From Comamonadaceae bacterium (GTDB lineage: Bacteria > Pseudomonadota > Gammaproteobacteria > Burkholderiales > Burkholderiaceae_C): a stretch of 16,264 bases of DNA. Positions 1 to 5,366 of this stretch are shown here, piece after piece. A program made the position numbers and the translations under genes. The notes beneath the pieces are model-generated. The model did not search any database and was not told where the DNA came from. It saw only the letters and a program-made list of their open reading frames with translations. The stretch covers positions 1 to 16,264 of the forward strand of contig CANHLD010000024.1 in assembly GCA_947461325.1 (NCBI GenBank). The letters are read 5' to 3'. Each line of letters starts with the position of its first letter. The first letter of the stretch is position 1.

Positions 1-78
1 CAGTACATCTGCCATCTTGTCCGAGTCGTACTCGTTCATTTGGCAGCCGAAGGTTTTGATGAAGACTTTGCGGCTCAT
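1..78 (-). CDS. miaB: MiaB, tRNA methylthiotransferase, 5' end only
   Basis: Only the first 26 codons lie in the window; the gene runs off the left edge. The reverse complement starts at the ATG of 78-76 and reads MSRKVFIKTFGCQMNEYDSD, the usual MiaB N-terminus. MiaB is a radical-SAM enzyme that adds a methylthio group to N6-isopentenyladenosine-37 of tRNAs reading UNN codons. Cys12 in the FGCQMN motif is the first of the three N-terminal cysteines (UPF0004 domain) that hold the auxiliary iron-sulfur cluster. AAGG lies about 9 bases before the ATG, which supports this start. The match is short but very specific; RimO, the related family, does not carry this FGCQMNEYDS string. Confidence 0.9.
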   Translation of the reverse strand, partial: MSRKVFIKTFGCQMNEYDSDKMADVL

Positions 79-140
79 GGCAAAGCCTTGAAAGAAATGC
101 AGCGGGTCATGGTGTAGATCCAGAGGCTGTGGAAGAAGCG

Positions 141-153
141 TCGATTGTATCGA
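141..153. repeat. Short perfect palindrome upstream of the cupin gene
   Basis: TCGAT-TGT-ATCGA is a perfect inverted repeat with 5-base arms. It lies between miaB and the cupin gene and ends 11 bases before TATGAT (164-169), a possible -10 element for the cupin gene. It could be an operator, but arms this short also occur by chance. Confidence 0.25.
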
Positions 154-175
154 GTGGCTTGTTTATGATGAACGC

Positions 176-559
176 ATGCACACATTCACACGCACTGTTT
201 TATTCACCGACAGCGATGGGCGCGCACGCTTTCGCGAAGAAGACATTCCGCTGGACCAAGGCACACCGCAATCGCGCTTGAGCGAATTGCTGCCCGCTCA
301 CGGCTTACAACTGCGCCGCAGCCCGGTGGGTTTTCGCAGCCAGTTTCACGTCACTACTTCACCGCAATGGGTGTTTATTTTGCAAGGTCAAATGGAAATC
401 GGCTTGCAAGACGGCAGTGCGCGGATTTTCAATGCGGGTGAGCATTTTTTCTCTGCGGACGTGTTGCCGCCGGGTGCGGTGTTTGACAGTTTGGTGCACG
501 GTCATTGCAGCCGACAAGTCGGCGCAGAAGAGCTGGTGACCGTTTTCATCCGGGTTTAA
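176..559 (+). CDS. Small cupin-fold protein of unknown substrate
   Basis: This 127-residue protein is about one cupin barrel long. The core is QWVFILQGQMEIGL (residues 64-77), followed by NAGEHFFSADVLPPG (86-100); these match the two halves of a single-domain cupin. The usual metal-binding set (HxH, a glutamate, then a later His) is incomplete: His58 is present, but the glutamate position appears to be Gln64. Metal binding and enzymatic activity are therefore uncertain. There is no signal peptide or membrane segment, so it is probably cytosolic. It stands alone, divergent from miaB and followed by a weak hairpin-T8 terminator. No clear Shine-Dalgarno precedes the ATG; a TATGAT sits 7 bases upstream of it. 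Fold call is fairly sure, function unknown. Confidence 0.7.
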   Translation: MHTFTRTVLFTDSDGRARFREEDIPLDQGTPQSRLSELLPAHGLQLRRSPVGFRSQFHVTTSPQWVFILQGQMEIGLQDGSARIFNAGEHFFSADVLPPGAVFDSLVHGHCSRQVGAEELVTVFIRV

Positions 560-564
560 GTCTC

Positions 565-585
565 CTTGTGAGACAAGTTTTTTTT
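565..585 (+). terminator. Probable weak rho-independent terminator after the cupin gene
   Basis: CTTGT-GAG-ACAAG forms a 5-bp stem with a 3-base loop and is followed at once by eight T residues, six bases after the cupin stop codon. The overlapping alternative stem GTCTC/GAGAC is also possible. The position and T-run support termination; the short stem makes it weak. Confidence 0.55.
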
Positions 586-601
586 CAATCTTGGTTCGTT
601 T

Positions 602-618
602 GGGTTAAAAAATAACTC
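602..618. repeat. Imperfect inverted repeat in the gap before the carbonic anhydrase gene
   Basis: GGGTTA-AAAAA-TAACTC has 6-base arms with one G-T pair. It lies in the 182-base gap (560-741) between the cupin terminator and the carbonic anhydrase gene, where the promoter should be. I could not assign convincing -35/-10 boxes there. A second small hairpin, TCGGC-ATCAA-GCCGA, is at 656-670. A regulatory role is a guess. Confidence 0.2.
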
Positions 619-741
619 AAAAGAATCCATTTAACACTTGTTGATTAAAGAGTTGTCGGCATCAAGCCGATACCATCTGGGTTCCGGGCGTACAACCCCT
701 TTGTGCGCCGCATCTTCTTGTCTTTTTCATTCAAAGCAGTC

Positions 742-1965
742 ATGAAAAAATACCTACGTTTGATACTAGAAATACTGTTGGGCATCTGTCTTGTGGCAGC
801 GTCAACACTTGCTTATATGAATTACTCCGCCAAAAAGCATTTGGTGGCTGAGGTCGGCGAACTCACAGAGCAATTGGGCGAAGCCAAAGAAGCATTGGAA
901 AAAATGCACGAGAAAGAGCCTGCACAAGAGGAGCCCATTGCTGAAACAGGCAACATCGCTCAAGAACTGGATGCTCTCAAAGCAGCGTTTTCCAACGGCG
1001 TGGTCTTGCAAGACATTGAAATGCTTTACAAGGCACAAAAATCTCTCAGCGCTGAACGCCAAGTCGGTATGGCCTCCATCCGCTTGCTGACCAAAGGTGC
1101 ACAAGACGAAGGCACCATCGCTGCATTCCAAAAAGCCTTGGAGATGGCTGAATGGAGCAACCGCTTGCAAACCGTGTGTGCCGCGCAAAACGCGCTGGCT
1201 GCTGCGGGTCAAAAAGTCAAGGTATTGCAGGACTGCAAAAAATCAACAGAAAAAGAAGAACCCGCCAAAGATGGTCACGGCAAAAAAGACGACAAAGCCC
1301 ATGCTGTGCACTGGGGCTATGAAGGCGATAACGGCCCAGAGCATTGGGGCAGCAACTTCCCCGTCTGCGGCACAGGCAAAAAACAGTCCCCGCTGAACAT
1401 CATCGGACCATTTGAAAAATCCAAAGATGTGTTGAGCGTGGATTACAAGGAAGGCCCGTTGAAAATGCTCAACAACGGCCACACGATTCAAGTGAATGTG
1501 GAATCTGGCAGCACGCTGACCATCAACAAGGAAAGTTACGACTTGCTGCAATTTCACTTCCATCGCCCCTCAGAAGAACAGGTCGACGGTAAAAACTCCG
1601 CCATGGTCGCGCACTTTGTGCACAAGAGCAAAGACGGCAAACTTGCTGTCATCGGTGTGTTGCTGAACGAAGGCAAAGACAACGCCGCGATCAAAACTTT
1701 GTGGGCCAATCTGCCACCTAAAGAAGGTGAAGAATTCCTACCGGAGAAAGTCAGCTTCAACCCGGGCAACATGTTGCCCAAAGACCTCGGTTTCTACAAC
1801 TACGAAGGTTCACTGACCACACCGCCTTGTACCGAAGGTGTGCAGTTCTACATTCTGAAAAAACCCATGGATGTGTCCAAAGACCAGGTCGGCAAATTCC
1901 CGTTCAAGCTCAATGCCCGCCCGGTGCAAAGCCTGAATGGTCGCAAGATCAGCGCAGGCGGTTAA
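742..1965 (+). CDS. Membrane-anchored alpha-class carbonic anhydrase with long N-terminal extension
   Basis: Alpha-carbonic anhydrase interconverts CO2 and bicarbonate with a zinc ion. I chose the ATG at 742 (407 residues) because it starts a clean MKKYLRLILEILLGICLVAA anchor; an in-frame GTG at 703 would only add a tail. Residues 5-25 form a hydrophobic segment, probably an uncleaved signal anchor placing the rest in the periplasm. Residues 30-60 are a charged likely coiled coil, 65-165 a helical region of unknown family, and 168-190 a Lys/Glu/His-rich linker. The catalytic domain spans about 190-405: zinc ligands His272, His274 and His291, shuttle-type His237 (LNNGH), Glu278 and Thr359 (SLTTPPC). 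Cys209 and Cys363 fit the disulfide of bacterial enzymes. The place of Glu117 in human CA II holds Val289. Bacterial alpha-CAs are usually 220-280 residues, so the extension is unusual. Confidence 0.93.
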   Translation: MKKYLRLILEILLGICLVAASTLAYMNYSAKKHLVAEVGELTEQLGEAKEALEKMHEKEPAQEEPIAETGNIAQELDALKAAFSNGVVLQDIEMLYKAQKSLSAERQVGMASIRLLTKGAQDEGTIAAFQKALEMAEWSNRLQTVCAAQNALAAAGQKVKVLQDCKKSTEKEEPAKDGHGKKDDKAHAVHWGYEGDNGPEHWGSNFPVCGTGKKQSPLNIIGPFEKSKDVLSVDYKEGPLKMLNNGHTIQVNVESGSTLTINKESYDLLQFHFHRPSEEQVDGKNSAMVAHFVHKSKDGKLAVIGVLLNEGKDNAAIKTLWANLPPKEGEEFLPEKVSFNPGNMLPKDLGFYNYEGSLTTPPCTEGVQFYILKKPMDVSKDQVGKFPFKLNARPVQSLNGRKISAGG

Positions 1966-1979
1966 TCCCCGTTTGACGT

Positions 1980-2011
1980 AAAAAAGCCTGCAACGTGTTG
2001 CAGGCTTTTTT
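1980..2011. terminator. Bidirectional terminator between carbonic anhydrase and ffh
   Basis: GCCTGCAA-CGTG-TTGCAGGC forms an 8-bp stem flanked by A6 on the left and T6 on the right. It lies 14 bases after the carbonic anhydrase stop and about 66 bases beyond the end of convergent ffh, so it can end transcripts from both sides. Confidence 0.92.
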
Positions 2012-2077
2012 CATTGGAAAGGCTCAATCAAAGAGCCCCGAGAAGGAAAATGAATCTCGGCCCTGTTCCCTGGCGCA

Positions 2078-3451
2078 TTAACGCGGCATGCCGGGGAACC
2101 CGCCCATGCCTTTCATGCCGCCTAACTTTTTCATCATCTTCATCAAACCGCCACCACGCATTTTTTTCATCATGTCTTGCATTTGGCCAAATTCATTGAG
2201 CAAGCGATTGACTTCTTGCACTTGCACGCCGGCACCGGCGGCGATCCGGCGCTTGCGCGTGGCTTTGATGATGTCCGGTTTGGCCCGCTCGTAAGGCGTC
2301 ATGCTGTGGATGATGCCCTGCTTTTTCACCATTTCTTTTTCAGCGCGGTTCAAATCCACGTCCTTGGCCTTGGCCGCGATCTGGCCGGGCATTTTTTCCA
2401 TCAGGCTGGACAAACCGCCCATTTGCTTCATCTGCTGTATCTGAGATAAAAAATCATTCAGGTCAAAGCCGTCGCCGCTTTTGAATTTGGCCGCCATTTT
2501 TTGCGCGGCTTGCATGTCCACATTGGCCGTGACCTGCTCGACCAAAGCTACTATGTCACCCATGCCTAGCATGCGCCCGGCGTGACGCTCGGCATCAAAG
2601 GCTTCGAGGCCGTCGATTTTTTCGCTGGTTCCTGCAAATTTAATCGGGGCGCCGGTGATTTGCCGCACTGACAGCGCCGCGCCGCCGCGTGAATCGCCGT
2701 CGGTTTTGGTCAGCACAATGCCCGTCAATGGCAATGCGTCTTTGAATGCCTTGGCGGTGTTGATGGCATCTTGTCCGAGCATGGCGTCGACCACAAACAA
2801 AGTCTCGACCGGATTCACCGCTGCATGCAAAGCCTTGATCTCTTTCATCAGTGCTTCGTCAATCGCCAAGCGACCCGCGGTGTCCACCAGCAGCACATCC
2901 ACATAATGTTTGCGTGCATAGTCCAATGCAGCCAACACAATATCGACGGGGTTTTGCGACGGGTCACTGGGAAACCATTCCGCACCGGCCTGTGCTGTCA
3001 CGCTTTTTAATTGCTCGATAGCGGCCGGGCGGTAGACGTCAGCCGACACGGTCAACACTTTTTTCTTTCGCTTGGTGATCAGGTGTTTGGCAAGTTTGGC
3101 GGTGGTGGTGGTTTTACCTGCGCCTTGCAAACCGGCCATGAGAATGACCGCCGGGGGTTGCGCCGCCAGATTGATGTCAGCGACGCCTTCGCCCATGGTG
3201 GCGCTGAGTTCGCGTTGCACGATGCTGACCAGCACCTGACCGGGGGTCAGCGAGCCGATGACTTCCTGTCCCAGCGCCTTGTCTTTGACCCTGGCAATGA
3301 AGTCGCGCACCACGGGCAACGCCACGTCGGCTTCAAGTAATGCCATGCGAACCTCGCGCAACATGTCAGCCACATTGGATTCCGTGATGCGGGCCTGTCC
3401 GCTGACCTGGCGAACCAGCCGGGAAAGTTTGTCACTGAGCGTGCTTGCCAT
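2078..3451 (-). CDS. ffh: Ffh, signal recognition particle GTPase (SRP54)
   Basis: Ffh binds 4.5S RNA and signal sequences of nascent membrane proteins and docks with FtsY at the membrane. The 457-residue length is normal. The N domain (about 1-85) contains the helical start MASTLSDKLSRLVRQVSGQA. The G domain carries GLQGAGKT (107-114), DTAGR (190-194), TKTDGDSRGG (248-257) and a closing FAGTSEKIDGLE. The M domain has RRIAAGAG (401-408) for RNA binding and a methionine/glycine-rich tail ending MGGFPGMPR. AAGGT about 10 bases before the ATG supports the start. It is divergent from the ypjD-type gene, a pairing also seen in enterobacteria. Confidence 0.98.
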   Translation of the reverse strand: MASTLSDKLSRLVRQVSGQARITESNVADMLREVRMALLEADVALPVVRDFIARVKDKALGQEVIGSLTPGQVLVSIVQRELSATMGEGVADINLAAQPPAVILMAGLQGAGKTTTTAKLAKHLITKRKKKVLTVSADVYRPAAIEQLKSVTAQAGAEWFPSDPSQNPVDIVLAALDYARKHYVDVLLVDTAGRLAIDEALMKEIKALHAAVNPVETLFVVDAMLGQDAINTAKAFKDALPLTGIVLTKTDGDSRGGAALSVRQITGAPIKFAGTSEKIDGLEAFDAERHAGRMLGMGDIVALVEQVTANVDMQAAQKMAAKFKSGDGFDLNDFLSQIQQMKQMGGLSSLMEKMPGQIAAKAKDVDLNRAEKEMVKKQGIIHSMTPYERAKPDIIKATRKRRIAAGAGVQVQEVNRLLNEFGQMQDMMKKMRGGGLMKMMKKLGGMKGMGGFPGMPR

Positions 3452-3519
3452 TGCGATTACCTTGCCATGAAACTTGCGATGAAAAAACCGGGTTGTCAGC
3501 GAAACGCTAAACTGTCCGC

Positions 3520-4332
3520 ATGATTGTATTCAGCGCATCCCAATTCAGTCTGGTCTGGGGCCTCGTGGCCGCGGTGGCCTATGCATTGGGTGCTTTGTTT
3601 GGTGGCCGTTTATCGCCACAGCAAAGCCGCAACTACCTGTGGCTGATTTCACTGTTTCATGGTTTGAGCGTGATCGCTAGTCTCATCCCCACTGAAAACG
3701 AACTGTCGCATTTCGGCTTTGCCGCGGCTTTATCCGCCACCGCATGGTTGGTCTTATTGGTCTACACCATTGAGCATCATTGGTTCCCGCAAATGCAAAC
3801 CCGCTGGCTGATGTCCGGCGTCGGCATGGTGACCGTCATACTGCCTTTGTTGTTTCCCGGACAAACGCTGCACAGCACCTCATCGGCTTGGTTGCCTTTT
3901 CACTGGATGCTAGGCATGGCTTCGTACGCCCTGTTTGCCGCTGCCGTGGTGCACGCCAGTTTGATGAGCCGTGCGGAGCGCCAAATTCGCCTGGGTGCCG
4001 TCGACCCGACCGGTTTACCGCTGCTGACACTTGAGCGATTGACATTTCGCTTTGTCAATATTGGCTTTGGGCTGCTGACGGCAACTTTGCTGGCCGGTTG
4101 GCTTTTCGGTGAACAGCTTTACGGTTCCATACATGCGATTCGGTTGGACCACAAAACCTTGTTCGCTATCCTCGCCTGGCTGGTGTTTGCTGTGCTCTTA
4201 TGGGGGCGGCGTTACCGCGGTTGGCGTGGATCGCTGGCGGTACGCACACTTTATGTAGGCGCATTGATGTTGCTGATGTCTTATGCAGGTTCACGCTTTG
4301 TGACTGAGGTTGTGCTGGGACGCCATCTATGA
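3520..4332 (+). CDS. YpjD/CcsA-type cytochrome c assembly family membrane protein
   Basis: This 270-residue integral membrane protein has eight hydrophobic segments, roughly at 8-28, 39-57, 66-84, 95-112, 127-148, 178-197, 212-228 and 240-256. It belongs to the cytochrome c assembly family (CcsA/CcmC/HemX type). Candidate heme-ligand histidines are His128 in LPFHWMLGMASYALF and His211 in LDHKTLFAILAWLVF, with His47 in the second segment. The tryptophan-rich loop of true CcmC/CcsA is not evident, so it matches the YpjD subgroup, whose function is not settled. It lies divergent to ffh, as ypjD does in E. coli. Its stop overlaps the next start by 4 bases (ATGA), implying translational coupling. 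The family is clear; a direct role in cytochrome c maturation is inference. Confidence 0.88.
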   Translation: MIVFSASQFSLVWGLVAAVAYALGALFGGRLSPQQSRNYLWLISLFHGLSVIASLIPTENELSHFGFAAALSATAWLVLLVYTIEHHWFPQMQTRWLMSGVGMVTVILPLLFPGQTLHSTSSAWLPFHWMLGMASYALFAAAVVHASLMSRAERQIRLGAVDPTGLPLLTLERLTFRFVNIGFGLLTATLLAGWLFGEQLYGSIHAIRLDHKTLFAILAWLVFAVLLWGRRYRGWRGSLAVRTLYVGALMLLMSYAGSRFVTEVVLGRHL

Positions 4333-4550
4333 AATACCTGATCCTGCTGGGCTTGCTCTTTGGCGTGATCATGTGGTTCAAGTTCAGTCGCCCATCAGGT
4401 TCAGACCGCCGTTCAACCGGTTCAGCTGATCAACCGCAAAACATGGTGCGTTGTGCCCATTGCGGATTGCACCTCCCGGAAAAAGAAGCGGTCGCGTCCC
4501 CGCAAGCTACTTACTGCAGTGCGGCTCATCGCGATGCGGTTGAAAATTAA
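4329..4550 (+). CDS. PP0621-family small membrane protein with zinc site
   Basis: A 73-residue protein: residues 2-17 form one membrane segment (KYLILLGLLFGVIMWF), then a short basic stretch, a Ser/Gly-rich linker and a C-terminal motif. In that motif Cys42-x2-Cys45 (CAHCGLHLP) and Cys63-x3-His67 (YCSAAHRDA) look like a zinc site. This arrangement is typical of the PP0621 family, whose function is unknown. The ATG overlaps the upstream ypjD-type stop by 4 bases, and ampD starts 3 bases after its stop. All three are probably translated from one mRNA. By orientation the soluble zinc motif should follow the single anchor; which side of the membrane it faces I cannot say. Confidence 0.88.
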   Translation: MKYLILLGLLFGVIMWFKFSRPSGSDRRSTGSADQPQNMVRCAHCGLHLPEKEAVASPQATYCSAAHRDAVEN

Positions 4551-4553
4551 GAC

Positions 4554-5123
4554 ATGAAGAACACTTCGTTTTGGCAAAACGGTTGGTACCGGTTTGCTCG
4601 GGCCATTGCGTCTCCCAATTTCGGGACGCGCCCGCTTGGCGTTGATGTGGATCTGGTGGTCATACACGCCATCAGTCTGCCACCAGGCACTTACACAGGT
4701 GACCACGTGGAAGCACTTTTCACCAACACGCTTGACCATTCGCAGCACCCCTACTTCGAGACCTTGCGTGATGTGAAAGTGTCTGCGCATTTTTTCATCC
4801 GCCGAGGCGGCGAGTTGGTTCAATTTGTCAGTTGCGATGACAGGGCGTGGCATGCGGGCACATCCAGCCATTGGGGCCGCGACAACTGCAACGATTTTTC
4901 AATCGGCATTGAACTTGAAGGACTTGACGGCGAAAAATTCACACCCGAACAATACGAAAGTTTGAGTGCGCTTCTTCCATTGATTCAACTTCAATACCCG
5001 ATTCAACACGTCACCGGACACGAACACATCGCACCTCTTCGAAAAAAAGACCCAGGAAAAGGTTTTTCTTGGCGTTTTTTGCAACAAAGTGTGGGATGGG
5101 CCGATCGGTATTTTCCTGAATAA
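4554..5123 (+). CDS. ampD: AmpD, 1,6-anhydro-MurNAc-L-alanine amidase
   Basis: AmpD cleaves the amide bond between 1,6-anhydro-N-acetylmuramic acid and L-alanine of muropeptides in the cytoplasm, a step in peptidoglycan recycling. The 189-residue size and Amidase_2 fold match the family. Zinc ligands by alignment to the enterobacterial enzyme are His38 (VVIHAISLPPG), His156 (TGHEHIAP) and Asp166 (KKDPGKGF), with catalytic Lys164 and Glu120 (SIGIELEG). There is no signal peptide, as expected for AmpD rather than the exported AmiD. It ends a three-gene run. No clear terminator follows, so reading through into nrdA is possible. The mpl gene at the right end of the window works in the same recycling pathway. 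Confidence 0.96.
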   Translation: MKNTSFWQNGWYRFARAIASPNFGTRPLGVDVDLVVIHAISLPPGTYTGDHVEALFTNTLDHSQHPYFETLRDVKVSAHFFIRRGGELVQFVSCDDRAWHAGTSSHWGRDNCNDFSIGIELEGLDGEKFTPEQYESLSALLPLIQLQYPIQHVTGHEHIAPLRKKDPGKGFSWRFLQQSVGWADRYFPE

Positions 5124-5192
5124 GCACATTCACAACTTTGAATTCAGTGCCAGGTTAAATCTAAATGCAGCAAATTTCTGCCAAAACTATCT

Positions 5193-5220
5193 CTTAAAAA
5201 AATTTTTTACAAAAAATAGA
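5193..5220. promoter_or_regulatory. A/T tract upstream of the nrdA promoter
   Basis: A run of seven A, six T and, after AC, six A lies about 20-50 bases upstream of the predicted -35 box. Such tracts bend DNA and can act as upstream activating or protein-binding sequence. The 243-base gap (5124-5366) contains this tract, the two NrdR boxes and the promoter; I see no ORF of its own there. Confidence 0.35.
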
Positions 5221-5224
5221 GCAA

Positions 5225-5240
5225 ACACTACGTGTAGTGT
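5225..5240 (+). promoter_or_regulatory. NrdR box 1
   Basis: ACACTACGTGTAGTGT has perfect ACACTA/TAGTGT arms around four bases and matches the known 16-bp NrdR consensus, which is close to ACACWATATATWGTGT. It ends directly before the predicted -35 element of nrdA. NrdR is the Zn-finger/ATP-cone repressor of ribonucleotide reductase genes; its gene is not in this window. Confidence 0.88.
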
Positions 5241-5241
5241 G

Positions 5242-5270
5242 TTGAAAAGAGTTACGACCCCATATATAGT
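5242..5270 (+). promoter_or_regulatory. Predicted sigma70-type nrdA promoter
   Basis: TTGAAA (5242-5247) and TATAGT (5265-5270) are separated by exactly 17 bases and each differs from consensus at one position or two. Transcription should begin near 5277, leaving a leader of about 90 bases. The -10 box lies inside NrdR box 2 and the -35 box directly follows box 1, so bound repressor would cover both. Confidence 0.7.
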
Positions 5271-5272
5271 GT
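5257..5272 (+). promoter_or_regulatory. NrdR box 2
   Basis: ACCCCATATATAGTGT agrees with the NrdR consensus at 14 of 16 positions by my count; the right half is perfect and the left half deviates. It starts 32 bp after box 1, about three helical turns, so both boxes face the same side of the DNA. Paired boxes with this spacing are the known layout for cooperative NrdR binding. Confidence 0.85.
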
Positions 5273-5366
5273 GGGGTGTGCACATTTGTGACGGACAACC
5301 GGTCATCAGCACAAAAAAAATATAAGAAGTCACCAAAAGCATTCATGCCCCACAGGATTAAAAAAG

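Noticed and set aside
703..741. Start of the carbonic anhydrase at a GTG, 13 residues upstream
   Set aside because: It has no ribosome site and would put MRRIFLSFSFKAV before an already complete signal anchor.
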